Shown piece by piece: positions 9,870 through 21,324 of a stretch of 37,123 nt of DNA (position 1 is its first letter; each line of letters opens with the position of its first letter). Source of the stretch: Liolophura sinensis (taxonomy: Eukaryota > Mollusca > Polyplacophora > Chitonida > Chitonidae); the NCBI RefSeq assembly GCF_032854445.1, contig NW_027018346.1, positions 1 to 37,123 on the forward strand, given 5' to 3'. A program made the position numbers and the translations under genes. The notes below the pieces were generated by a model. It worked only from the letters and a program-made list of their open reading frames with translations, was not told the origin of the DNA and did no database searches.

Positions 9870-12552
9870 ATGCGCAATTGGGTCAGGCATCTCCAGCTGT
9901 TGAAAAATTGGAAATTTCCTTGGTTTCCATGGAGTAAGAGCCGTTGCTGGGCACGTGATTTTGACATAAATGATGATTCAATTGTGGCTACAGCCAAAAG
10001 TATTGGTCGGAGAGCAACGCGGTTTGCACCATTCGATTTCTCGTCACAAAATACGTCGGATTAGCCTCTTACCAGCAGCATTGGAACATTTTTTCCACTT
10101 TTGGATTTTTGCCTGGTCCTTTTGCTAATTGAAATCGGCTACATGTACTATGTACAATCGCGACTGGTCATTACTATATTCAACTTTTGATTATAAGTTA
10201 TGTGCCCTTCGGTAGCCCAGAAGATGTCAAATCTTTGGGCCAAGCCCATTTAACTCACCCAGCAAATGTCTTACTTCTAAGTCGAAGATAAACTCAATGT
10301 CTTTATCTACATGTAGAAAAACCACACCATTTTTATATAAAAAACACAAGGTACTTGATACAGTCTGCTGTAAAAAGTACAATTGAACACTGACCCACAT
10401 CAATAAGGTGCCAAAAGATGCGCAATTGGGTCAGGCATCTCCAGGTGTTGAAAAATTGGAAATTTCCTTGGTTTCCATGGAGTAAGAGCCGTTGCTGGGC
10501 ACGTGATTTTGACATAAATGATGATTCAATTGTGGCTACAGCCAAAAGTATTGGTCGGAGAGCAACGCGGTTTGCACCATTCGATTTCTCGTCACAAAAT
10601 ACGTCGGATTAGCCTCTTACCAGCAGCATTGGAACATTTTTCCACTTTTGGATTTTTGCCTGGTCCTTTTGCTAATTGAAATCGGCTACATGTACTATGT
10701 ACAATCGCGACTGGTCATTACTATATTCAACTTTTGATTATAAGTTATGTGCCCTTCGGTAGCCCAGAAGATGTCAAATCTTTGGGCCAAGCCCATTTAA
10801 CTCACCCAGCAAATGTCTTACTTCTAAGTCGAAGATAAACTCAATGTGTTTATCTACATGTAGAAAAACCACACCATTTTTATATAAAAAACACAAGGTA
10901 CTTGATACAGTCTGCTGTAAAAAGTACAATTGAACACTGACCCACATCAATAAGGTGCCAAAAGATGCGCAATTGGGTCAGGCATCTCCAGGTGTTGAAA
11001 AATTGGAAATTTCCTTGGTTTCCATGGAGTAAGAGCCGTTGCTGGGCACGTGATTTTGACATAAATGATGATTCAATTGTGGCTACAGCCAAAAGTATTG
11101 GTCGGAGAGCAACGCGGTTTGCACCATTCGATTTCTCGTCACAAAATACGTCGGATTAGCCTCTTACCAGCACGATTGGAGCATTTTTTTTACTTTTGGA
11201 TTTTTGCCTGGTCCTTTTGCTAATTGAAATCGGCTACATGTACTATGTACCATCGCGACTGGTCATTACTATATTCAACTTTTGATTATAAGTTATGTGC
11301 CCTTCGGTAGCCCAGAAGATGTCAAATCTTTGGGCCAAGCCCATTTAACTCACCCAGCAAATGTCTTACTTCTAAGTCGAAGATAAACTCAATGTCTTTA
11401 TCTACATGTAGAAAAACCACACCATTTTTATATAAAAAACACAAGGTACTTGATACAGTCTGCTGTAAAAAGTACAATTGAACACTGACCCACATCAATA
11501 AGGTGCCAAAAGATGCGCAATTGGGTCAGGCATCTCCAGGTGTTGAAAAATTGGAAATTTCCTTGGTTTCCATGGAGTAAGAGCCGTTGCTGGGCACGTG
11601 ATTTTGACATAAATGATGATTCAATTGTGGCTACAGCCAAAAGTATTGGTCGGAGAGCAACGCGGTTTGCACCATTCGATTTCTCGTCACAAAATACGTC
11701 GGATTAGCCTCTTACCAGCAGCATTGGAACATTTTTTTTACAATCGCGACTGGTCATTACTATATTCAACTTTTGATTATAAGTTATGTGCCCTTCGGTA
11801 GCCCAGAAGATGTCAAATCTTTGGGCCAAGCCCATTTAACTCACCCAGCAAATGTCTTACTTCTAAGTCGAAGATAAACTCAATGTCTTTATCTACATGT
11901 AGAAAAACCACACCATTTTTATATAAAAAACACAAGGTACTTGATACAGTCTGCTGTAAAAAGTACAATTGAACACTGACCCACATCAATAAGGTGCCAA
12001 AAGATGCGCAATTGGGTCAGGCATCTCCAGCTGTTGAAAAATTGCAAATTTCCTTGGTTTCCATGGAGTAAGAGCCGTTGCTGGGCACGTGATTTTGACA
12101 TAAATGAATCATTCAATTGTGGCTACAGCCAAAAGTATTGGTCGGAGAGCAACGCGGTTTGCACCATTCGATTTCTCGTCACAAAATACGTCGGATTAGC
12201 CTCTTACCAGCAGCATTGGAACATTTTTTCCACTTTTGGATTTTTGCCTGGTCCTTTTGCTAATTGAAATCGGCTACATGTACTATGTACCATCGCGACT
12301 GGTCATTACTATATTCAACTTTTGATTATAAGTTATGTGCCCTTCGGTAGCCCAGAAGACGTCAAATCTTTGGGCCAAGCCCATTTAACTCACCCAGCAA
12401 ATGTCTTACTTCTAAGTCGAAGATAAACTCAATGTCTTTATCTACATGTAGAAAAACCACACCATTTTTAAATAAAAACCACAAGATACTTAATAGAGTC
12501 TGCTGTAAAAAGTACAATTGAACACTGACCCACATCAATAAGGTGCCAAAAG
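9870..12552 (+). repeat. Units 19-23, transition from domain 1 to domain 2
   Basis: Starts are 9870, 10418, 10965, 11513 and 12004. Units 19-22 are domain-1-like, with TTGGAAATTT and GATGTC. Unit 21 carries the D-type segment (an ACGATTGGAGC stretch, an 8-T tract and ACCATCG). Unit 22 is shortened to 491 bp. Unit 23 begins like the domain-2 P subtype (CAGCTG, TTGCAAA), has a one-base-longer TAAATGAATCATTC, then shows ACCATCG, GACGTC and the first AAATAAAAACC tail in the window. No trimer or 7-unit order is visible across these five units. Confidence 0.75.
11513..12003 (+). repeat. Deletion unit (unit 22), 491 bp, 57 bp shorter than normal
   Basis: Sequence from just after the T-tract near +226 to TACAATCGCG is missing. 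The deletion removes the CTTTTGGATTTTTGCC stretch, the TTGCTAATTG stretch and the first ACATGTA palindrome. The junction is at about 11739-11741 and reads as a run of eight T followed by ACAATCGCG. Other units with an eight-T tract have TTTAC at the left break and GTACAATC at the right break, so a 3-bp TAC is shared. That fits a microhomology-mediated or slippage deletion. It is the only large length change in the array and it lies next to the domain boundary. Confidence 0.85.
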
Positions 12553-13016
12553 ATGCGCAATTGGGCCAGGCATCTCCAGCTGTTGAAAAATTGTAAATTT
12601 CCTTGGTTTCCATGGAGTAAGAGCCGTTGCTGGGCACGTGAATTTGACATAATTGATCATTTAATTGTGGCTACAGCCAAAAGTATTGGTTGGAGAGCAA
12701 CGCGGTTTGCACCATTCGATTTCTCGTCACAAAATACGTCGGATTAGCCTCTTACCAGCAGCATTGGAACATTTTTTCCACTTTTGGATTTTTGCCTGGT
12801 CCTTTTGCTAATTGAAATCGGCTACATGTACTATGTACCATCGCGACTGGTCATTACTATATTCAACTTTTGATTATAAGTTATGTGCCCTTCGGTAGCC
12901 CAGAAGACGTCAAATCTTTGGGCCAAGCCCATTTAACTCACCCAGCAAATGTCTTACTTCTAAGTCGAAGATAAACTCAATGTCTTTATCTACATGTAGA
13001 AAAACCACACCATTTT

Positions 13017-13025
13017 TATATAAAA
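13017..13025. promoter_or_regulatory. TATA-like element TATATAAAA (domain 2 example, before a P unit)
   Basis: In domain 2 this form appears only at junctions leading into P-type units. I count 15 of the 45 junctions from 12553 on, with AAATAAAA at the other 30. The change from TATATAAAA to TAAATAAAA co-varies with the linked GGTACTTGATACAG/GATACTTAATAGAG difference just downstream, so the whole tail-to-head segment is inherited as one haplotype. Confidence 0.35.
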
Positions 13026-14826
13026 AACACAAGGTACTTGATACAGTCTGCTGTAAAAACTACAATTGAACACTGACCCACATCAATAAGGTGCAAAAAG
13101 ATGCGCAATTGGGTCAGGCATCTCCAGCTGTTGAAAAATTGCAAATTTCCTTGGTTTCCATGGAGTAAGAGCCGTTGCTGGGCACGTGATTTTGACATAA
13201 ATGATGATTCAATTGTGGCTACAGCCAAAAGTATTGGTCGGAGAGCAACGCGGTTTGCACCATTCGATTTCTCGTCACAAAATACGTCGGATTAGCCTCT
13301 TACCAGCACGATTGGAGTATTTTTTTTACTTTTGGATTTTTGCCTGGTCCTTTTGCTAATTGAAATCGGCTACATGTACTATGTACCATCGCGACTGGTC
13401 ATTACTATATTCAACTTTTGATTATAAGTTATGTGCCCTTCGGTAGCCCAGAAGACGTCAAATCTTTGGGCCAAGCCCTTTTAACTCACCCAGCAAATGT
13501 CTTACTTCTAAGTCGAAGATAAACTCAATGTCTTTATCTACATGTAGGAAAACCACACCATTTTTAAATAAAAACCACAAGATACTTAATAGAGTCTGCT
13601 GTAAAAAGTACAATTGAACACTGACCCACATCAATAAGGTGCCAAAAGATGCGCAATTGGGCCAGGCATCTCCAGGTGTTGAAAAATTGTAAATTTCCTT
13701 GGTTTCCATGGAGTAAGAGCCGTTGCTGGGCACGTGATTTTGACATAATTGATCATTCAATTGTGGCTACAGCCAAAAGTATTGGTCGGAGAGCAACGCG
13801 GTTTGCACCATTCGATTTCTCGTCACAAAATACGTCGGATTAGCCTCTTACCAGCAGCATTGGAAGATTTTTTCCACTTTTGGATTTTTGCCTGGTCCTT
13901 TTGCTAATTGAAATCGGCTACATGTACTATGTACCATCGCGACTGGTCATTACTATATTCAACTTTTGATTATAAGTTATGTGCCCTTCGGTAGCCCAGA
14001 AGACGTCAAATCTTTGGGCCAAGCCCATTTAACTCACCCAGCAAATGTCTTACTTCTAAGTCGAAGATAAACTCAATGTCTTTATCTACATGTAGAAAAA
14101 CCACACCATTTTTAAATAAAAACCACAAGATACTTAATAGAGTCTGCTGTAAAAAGTACAATTGAACACTGACCCACATCAATAAGGTGCCAAAAGATGC
14201 GCAATTGGGCCAGGCATCTCCAGCTGTTGAAAAATTGTAAATTTCCTTGGTTTCCATGGAGTAAGAGCCGTTGCTGGGCACGTGAATTTGACATAATTGA
14301 TCATTTAATTGTGGCTACAGCCAAAAGTATTGGTTGGAGAGCAACGCGGTTTGCACCATTCGATTTCTCGTCACAAAATACGTCGGATTAGCCTCTTACC
14401 AGCAGCATTGGAACATTTTTTCCACTTTTGGATTTTTGCCTGGTCCTTTTGCTAATTGAAATCGGCTACATGTACTATGTACCATCGCGACTGGTCATTA
14501 CTATATTCAACTTTTGATTATAAGTTATGTGCCCTTCGGTAGCCCAGAAGACGTCAAATCTTTGGGCCAAGCCCATTTAACTCACCCAGCAAATGTCTTA
14601 CTTCTAAGTCGAAGATAAACTCAATGTCTTTATCTACATGTAGAAAAACCACACCATTTTTATATAAAAAACACAAGGTACTTGATACAGTCTGCTGTAA
14701 AAAGTACAATTGAACACTGACCCACATCAATAAGGTGCAAAAAGATGCGCAATTGGGTCAGGCATCTCCAGCTGTTGAAAAATTGCAAATTTCCTTGGTT
14801 TCCATGGAGTAAGAGCCGTTGCTGGG

Positions 14827-14832
14827 CACGTG
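14827..14832. promoter_or_regulatory. CACGTG box (example)
   Basis: CACGTG occurs once near +83 of each unit, within TGGGCACGTGATTTTGAC or GTGAATTTGAC. It is the core recognised by many bHLH (E-box) and plant bZIP (G-box) proteins. Whether anything binds here is unknown. The flanking D/E-type change (GATTTT/GAATTT) marks subtype R. Confidence 0.3.
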
Positions 14833-14869
14833 ATTTTGACATAAATGATGATTCAATTGTGGCTACAGC

Positions 14870-14881
14870 CAAAAGTATTGG
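14870..14881. other. Inverted repeat TGGC-TACA-GCCA (example)
   Basis: Four-bp arms around a TACA tetraloop, at about +126 of each unit, could form a small hairpin. It is intact in nearly all units but lost in the three Q' units (25159, 28454, 29552), where a duplicated CAATTGTGG replaces the loop and right arm. The hairpin is short, so a structural role is uncertain. Confidence 0.35.
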
Positions 14882-15097
14882 TCGGAGAGCAACGCGGTTT
14901 GCACCATTCGATTTCTCGTCACAAAATACGTCGGATTAGCCTCTTACCAGCACGATTGGAGCATTTTTTTTACTTTTGGATTTTTGCCTGGTCCTTTTGC
15001 TAATTGAAATCGGCTACATGTACTATGTACCATCGCGACTGGTCATTACTATATTCAACTTTTGATTATAAGTTATGTGCCCTTCGGTAGCCCAGAA

Positions 15098-15103
15098 GAC
15101 GTC
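15098..15103. promoter_or_regulatory. GACGTC palindrome, diagnostic of domain 2 (example)
   Basis: AGAAGACGTCAAATC contains GACGTC, reading TTTGACGTC on the minus strand, which resembles a CRE/ATF half-extended site. In domain 1 most units have GATGTC here; only C-type units (541, 3285, 7128) keep GACGTC. The difference is a C-to-T change at a CpG. It is listed as a diagnostic and possible binding site only. Confidence 0.3.
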
Positions 15104-15840
15104 AAATCTTTGGGCCAAGCCCTTTTAACTCACCCAGCAAATGTCTTACTTCTAAGTCGAAGATAAACTCAATGTCTTTATCTACATGTAGGAAAACCAC
15201 ACCATTTTTAAATAAAAACCACAAGATACTTAATAGAGTCTGCTGTAAAAAGTACAATTGAACACTGACCCACATCAATAAGGTGCCAAAAGATGCGCAA
15301 TTGGGCCAGGCATCTCCAGGTGTTGAAAAATTGTAAATTTCCTTGGTTTCCATGGAGTAAGAGCCGTTGCTGGGCACGTGATTTTGACATAATTGATCAT
15401 TCAATTGTGGCTACAGCCAAAAGTATTGGTCGGAGAGCAACGCGGTTTGCACCATTCGATTTCTCGTCACAAAATACGTCGGATTAGCCTCTTACCAGCA
15501 GCATTGGAACATTTTTTCCACTTTTGGATTTTTGCCTGGTCCTTTTGCTAATTGAAATCGGCTACATGTACTATGTACCATCGCGACTGGTCATTACTAT
15601 ATTCAACTTTTGATTATAAGTTATGTGCCCTTCGGTAGCCCAGAAGACGTCAAATCTTTGGGCCAAGCCCATTTAACTCACCCAGCAAATGTCTTACTTC
15701 TAAGTCGAAGATAAACTCAATGTCTTTATCTACATGTAGAAAAACCACACCATTTTTAAATAAAAACCACAAGATACTTAATAGAGTCTGCTGTAAAAAG
15801 TACAATTGAACACTGACCCACATCAATAAGGTGCCAAAAG

Positions 15841-18583
15841 ATGCGCAATTGGGCCAGGCATCTCCAGGTGTTGAAAAATTGTAAATTTCCTTGGTTTCCA
15901 TGGAGTAAGAGCCGTTGCTGGGCACGTGATTTTGACATAATTGATCATTTAATTGTGGCTACAGCCAAAAGTATTGGTTGGAGAGCAACGCGGTTTGCAC
16001 CATTCGATTTCTCGTCACAAAATACGTCGGATTAGCCTCTTACCAGCAGCATTGGAACATTTTTTCCACTTTTGGATTTTTGCCTGGTCCTTTTGCTAAT
16101 TGAAATCGGCTACATGTACTATGTACCATCGCGACTGGTCATTACTATATTCAACTTTTGATTATAAGTTATGTGCCCTTCGGTAGCCCAGAAGACGTCA
16201 AATCTTTGGGCCAAGCCCATTTAACTCACCCAGCAAATGTCTTACTTCTAAGTCGAAGATAAACTCAATGTCTTTATCTACATGTAGAAAAACCACACCA
16301 TTTTTATATAAAAAAACACAAGGTACTTGATACAGTCTGCTGTAAAAACTACAATTGAACACTGACCCACATCAATAAGGTGCAAAAAAGATGCGCAATT
16401 GGGTCAGGCATCTCCAGCTTTTGAAAAATTGCAAATTTCCTTGGTTTCCATGGAGTAAGAGCCGTTGCTGGGCACGTGATTTTGACATAAATGATGATTC
16501 AATTGTGGCTACAGCCAAAAGTATTGGTCGGAGAGCAACGCGGTTTGCACCATTCGATTTCTCGTCACAAAATACGTCGGATTAGCCTCTTACCAGCAGC
16601 ATTGGAACATTTCTTCCACTTTTGGATTTTTGCCTGGTCCTTTTGCTAATTGAAATCGGCTACATGTACTATGTACCATCGCGACTGGTCATTACTATAT
16701 TCAACTTTTGATTATAAGTTATGTGCCCTTCGGTAGCCCAGAAGACGTCAAATCTTTGGGCCAAGCCCATTTAACTCACCCAGCAAATGTCTTACTTCTA
16801 AGTCGAAGATAAACTCAATGTCTTTATCTACATGTAGAAAAACCACACCATTTTTAAATAAAAACCACAAGATACTTAATAGAGTCTGCTGTAAAAAGTA
16901 CAATTGAACACTGACCCACATCAATAAGGTGCCAAAAGATGCGCAATTGGGCCAGGCATCTCCAGGTGTTGAAAAATTGTAAATTTCCTTGGTTTCCATG
17001 GAGTAAGAGCCCTTGCTGGGCACGTGATTTTGACATAATTGATCATTCAATTGTGGCTACAGCCAAAAGTATTGGTCGGAGAGCAACGCGGTTTGCACCA
17101 TTCGATTTCTCGTCACAAAATACGTCGGATTAGCCTCTTACCAGCAGCATTGGAACATTTTTTCCACTTTTGGATTTTTGCCTGGTCCTTTTGCTAATTG
17201 AAATCGGCTACATGTACTATGTACCATCGCGACTGGTCATTACTATATTCAACTTTTGATTATAAGTTATGTGCCCTTCGGTAGCCCAGAAGACGTCAAA
17301 TCTTTGGGCCAAGCCCATTTAACTCACCCAGCAAATGTCTTACTTCTAAGTCGAAGATAAACTCAATGTCTTTATCTACATGTAGAAAAACCACACCATT
17401 TTTAAATAAAAACCACAAGATACTTAATAGAGTCTGCTGTAAAAAGTACAATTGAACACTGACCCACATCAATAAGGTGCCAAAAGATGCGCAATTGGGC
17501 CAGGCATCTCCAGCTGTTGAAAAATTGTAAATTTCCTTGGTTTCCATGGAGTAAGAGCCGTTGCTGGGCACGTGAATTTGACATAATTGATCATTTAATT
17601 GTGGCTACAGCCAAAAGTATTGGTTGGAGAGCAACGCAGTTTGCACCATTCGATTTCTCGTCACAAAATACGTCGGATTAGCCTCTTACCAGCAGCATTG
17701 GAACATTTTTTCCACTTTTGGATTTTTGCCTGGTCCTTTTGCTAATTGAAATCGGCTACATGTACTATGTACCATCGCGACTGGTCATTACTATATTCAA
17801 CTTTTGATTATAAGTTATGTGCCCTTCGGTAGCCCAGAAGACGTCAAATCTTTGGGCCAAGCCCATTTAACTCACCCAGCAAATGTCTTACTTCTAAGTC
17901 GAAGATAAACTCAATGTCTTTATCTACATGTAGAAAAACCACACCATTTTTATATAAAAAACACAAGGTACTTGATACAGTCTGCTGTAAAAACTACAAT
18001 TGAACACTGACCCACATCAATAAGGTGCAAAAAGATGCGCAATTGGGTCAGGCATCTCCAGCTGTTGAAAAATTGCAAATTTCCTTGGTTTCCATGGAGT
18101 AAGAGCCGTTGCTGGGCACGTGATTTTGACATAAATGATGATTCAATTGTGGCTACAGCCAAAAGTATTGGTCGGAGAGCAACGCGGTTTGCACCATTCG
18201 ATTTCTCGTCACAAAATACGTCGGATTAGCCTCTTACCAGCACGATTGGAGTATTTTTTTTACTTTTGGATTTTTGCCTGGTCCTTTTGCTAATTGAAAT
18301 CGGCTACATGTACTATGTACCATCGCGACTGGTCATTACTATATTCAACTTTTGATTATAAGTTATGTGCCCTTCGGTAGCCCAGAAGACGTCAAATCTT
18401 TGGGCCAAGCCCATTTAACTCACCCAGCAAATGTCTTACTTCTAAGTCGAAGATAAACTCAATGTCTTTATCTACATGTAGAAAAAACCACACCATTTTT
18501 AAATAAAAACCACAAGATACTTAATAGAGTCTGCTGTAAAAAGTACAATTGAACACTGACCCACATCAATAAGGTGCCAAAAG
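15841..18583 (+). repeat. 5-unit direct duplication, copy 1 (S P Q R P)
   Basis: Starts are 15841 S, 16391 P, 16939 Q, 17487 R and 18035 P. Private markers are CAGCTTTTG with ATTTCTTCCAC in the first P, GAGCCCTTGC in Q, GCAACGCAGTTTGC in R and GATTGGAGTATT in the second P. The same five units with the same private markers follow immediately at 18584-21324. The first two to three units also belong to the 9-unit block, so the 5-unit duplication overlaps it. Confidence 0.85.
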
Positions 18584-21324
18584 ATGCGCAATTGGGCCAG
18601 GCATCTCCAGGTGTTGAAAAATTGTAAATTTCCTTGGTTTCCATGGAGTAAGAGCCGTTGCTGGGCACGTGATTTTGACATAATTGATCATTTAATTGTG
18701 GCTACAGCCAAAAGTATTGGTTGGAGAGCAACGCGGTTTGCACCATTCGATTTCTCGTCACAAAATACGTCGGATTAGCCTCTTACCAGCAGCATTGGAA
18801 CATTTTTTCCACTTTTGGATTTTTGCCTGGTCCTTTTGCTAATTGAAATCGGCTACATGTACTATGTACCATCGCGACTGGTCATTACTATATTCAACTT
18901 TTGATTATAAGTTATGTGCCCTTCGGTAGCCCAGAAGACGTCAAATCTTTGGGCCAAGCCCATTTAACTCACCCAGCAAATGTCTTACTTCTAAGTCGAA
19001 GATAAACTCAATGTCTTTATCTACATGTAGAAAAACCACACCATTTTTATATAAAAAACACAAGGTACTTGATACAGTCTGCTGTAAAAACTACAATTGA
19101 ACACTGACCCACATCAATAAGGTGCAAAAAGATGCGCAATTGGGTCAGGCATCTCCAGCTTTTGAAAAATTGCAAATTTCCTTGGTTTCCATGGAGTAAG
19201 AGCCGTTGCTGGGCACGTGATTTTGACATAAATGATGATTCAATTGTGGCTACAGCCAAAAGTATTGGTCGGAGAGCAACGCGGTTTGCACCATTCGATT
19301 TCTCGTCACAAAATACGTCGGATTAGCCTCTTACCAGCAGCATTGGAACATTTCTTCCACTTTTGGATTTTTGCCTGGTCCTTTTGCTAATTGAAATCGG
19401 CTACATGTACTATGTACCATCGCGACTGGTCATTACTATATTCAACTTTTGATTATAAGTTATGTGCCCTTCGGTAGCCCAGAAGACGTCAAATCTTTGG
19501 GCCAAGGCCCATTTAACTCACCCAGCAAATGTCTTACTTCTAAGTCGAAGATAAACTCAATGTCTTTATCTACATGTAGAAAAACCACACCATTTTTAAA
19601 TAAAAACCACAAGATACTTAATAGAGTCTGCTGTAAAAAGTACAATTGAACACTGACCCACATCAATAAGGTGCCAAAAGATGCGCAATTGGGCCAGGCA
19701 TCTCCAGGTGTTTGAAAATTGTAAATTTCCTTGGTTTCCATGGAGTAAGAGCCCTTGCTGGGCACGTGATTTTGACATAATTGATCATTCAATTGTGGCT
19801 ACAGCCAAAAGTATTGGTCGGAGAGCAACGCGGTTTGCACCATTCGATTTCTCGTCACAAAATACGTCGGATTAGCCTCTTACCAGCAGCATTGGAACAT
19901 TTTTTCCACTTTTGGATTTTTGCCTGGTCCTTTTGCTAATTGAAATCGGCTACATGTACTATGTACCATCGCGACTGGTCATTACTATATTCAACTTTTG
20001 ATTATAAGTTATGTGCCCTTCGGTAGCCCAGAAGACGTCAAATCTTTGGGCCAAGCCCATTTAACTCACCCAGCAAATGTCTTACTTCTAAGTCGAAGAT
20101 AAACTCAATGTCTTTATCTACATGTAGAAAAACCACACCATTTTTAAATAAAAACCACAAGATACTTAATAGAGTCTGCTGTAAAAAGTACAATTGAACA
20201 CTGACCCACATCAATAAGGTGCCAAAAGATGCGCAATTGGGCAGGCATCTCCAGCTGTTGAAAAATTGTAAATTTCCTTGGTTTCCATGGAGTAAGAGCC
20301 GTTGCTGGGCACGTGAATTTGACATAATTGATCATTTAATTGTGGCTACAGCCAAAAGTATTGGTTGGAGAGCAACGCAGTTTGCACCATTCGATTTCTC
20401 GTCACAAAATACGTCGGATTAGCCTCTTACCAGCAGCATTGGAACATTTTTTCCACTTTTGGATTTTTGCCTGGTCCTTTTGCTAATTGAAATCGGCTAC
20501 ATGTACTATGTACCATCGCGACTGGTCATTACTATATTCAACTTTTGATTATAAGTTATGTGCCCTTCGGTAGCCCAGAAGACGTCAAATCTTTGGGCCA
20601 AGCCCATTTAACTCACCCAGCAAATGTCTTACTTCTAAGTCGAAGATAAACTCAATGTCTTTATCTACATGTAGAAAAACCACACCATTTTTGATATAAA
20701 AAACACAAGGTACTTGATACAGTCTGCTGTAAAAACTACAATTGAACACTGACCCACATCAATAAGGTGCAAAAAGATGCGCAATTGGGTCAGGCATCTC
20801 CAGCTGTTGAAAAATTGCAAATTTCCTTGGTTTCCATGGAGTAAGAGCCGTTGCTGGGCACGTGATTTTGACATAAATGATGATTCAATTGTGGCTACAG
20901 CCAAAAGTATTGGTCGGAGAGCAACGCGGTTTGCACCATTCGATTTCTCGTCACAAAATACGTCGGATTAGCCTCTTACCAGCACGATTGGAGTATTTTT
21001 TTTACTTTTGGATTTTTGCCTGGTCCTTTTGCTAATTGAAATCGGCTACATGTACTATGTACCATCGCGACTGGTCATTACTATATTCAACTTTTGATTA
21101 TAAGTTATGTGCCCTTCGGTAGCCCAGAAGACGTCAAATCTTTGGGCCAAGCCCATTTAACTCACCCAGCAAATGTCTTACTTCTAAGTCGAAGATAAAC
21201 TCAATGTCTTTATCTACATGTAGGAAAACCACACCATTTTTAAATAAAAACCACAAGATACTTAATAGAGTCTGCTGTAAAAAGTACAATTGAACACTGA
21301 CCCACATCAATAAGGTGCCAAAAG
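18584..21324 (+). repeat. 5-unit direct duplication, copy 2 (S P Q R P)
   Basis: Starts are 18584 S, 19132 P, 19681 Q, 20229 R and 20777 P. It repeats the private markers of copy 1 in order: CAGCTTTTG with ATTTCTTCCAC, GAGCCCTTGC, GCAACGCAGTTTGC and GATTGGAGTATT. Differences are small: an extra G in CCAAGGCCCATTT near 19505, TGTTTGAAAATT near 19710, a lost C in TTGGGCAGGC near 20240, and GATATAAAA in the tail near 20692. Adjacent copies with so few differences suggest a recent unequal exchange, or an assembly collapse or expansion. Confidence 0.85.

Larger units (their letters stand above)
1..12003 (+). repeat. Domain 1 of the array (units 1-22)
   Basis: Units here share a TATA-type tail, GATGTC at +354 (except the C-type units at 541, 3285 and 7128, which have GACGTC) and ACAATCGCG near +285 (except the D-type units at 1093, 7676 and 10965, with ACCATCGCG; the one at 3831 reads ACCAATCGCG). 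At +100 nearly all have AAATGATGATTC. The first 6.5 kb contains many one-base indels, mostly in homopolymers, whereas units from about 7.1 kb on are almost all 547-549 bp. The ATTGATCATT forms and AAATAAAA tails of domain 2 are absent. The domain ends between GATGTC at 11809-11814 and the ACCATCG of the next unit near 12289. Confidence 0.85.
14745..15292 (+). repeat. Reference unit of the satellite (unit 28, 548 bp)
   Basis: This clean full-length unit serves as the map for the others. Relative landmarks are: start motif at +1; CAGCTG near +28; CCATGG at +58; CACGTG at +83; GGCTACAGCC at +127; a T-tract near +220; CTACATGTAC at +270; GACGTC at +354; TCTACATGTA at +437; the A/T-rich TATA-region block near +465; and ACCCACATCAATAAGG just before the next unit. 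Subtype-diagnostic sites are at about +13 (GTC/GCC), +28 (CAGCTG/CAGGTG), +42 (TTGCAAA/TTGTAAA/TTGGAAA/TTTTAAA), +86 (GATTTT/GAATTT), +100-113 (AAATGATGATTC/ATTGATCATTC/ATTGATCATTT), +140 (GGTCGG/GGTTGG), +205-220 and the tail block. No internal sub-repeat is obvious by eye, although CTACATGTA occurs twice, 167 bp apart. Confidence 0.95.
12553..17486 (+). repeat. 9-unit block, copy 1 (R P Q R P Q S P Q)
   Basis: Starts are 12553 R, 13101 P, 13649 Q, 14197 R, 14745 P, 15293 Q, 15841 S (a Q/R hybrid), 16391 P and 16939 Q. Minor markers are GGAGTATT in the P at 13101, CCCTTTTAACTC in the P units at 13101 and 14745, AACTACAATTG before the P units at 13101 and 16391 but AAGTACAATTG before 14745, CAGCTTTTG in the P at 16391, and GAGCCCTTGC in the Q at 16939. 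Most recur in the same order at 31746-36677, so this is a duplicated segment and not only a recurring trimer pattern. Confidence 0.8.
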
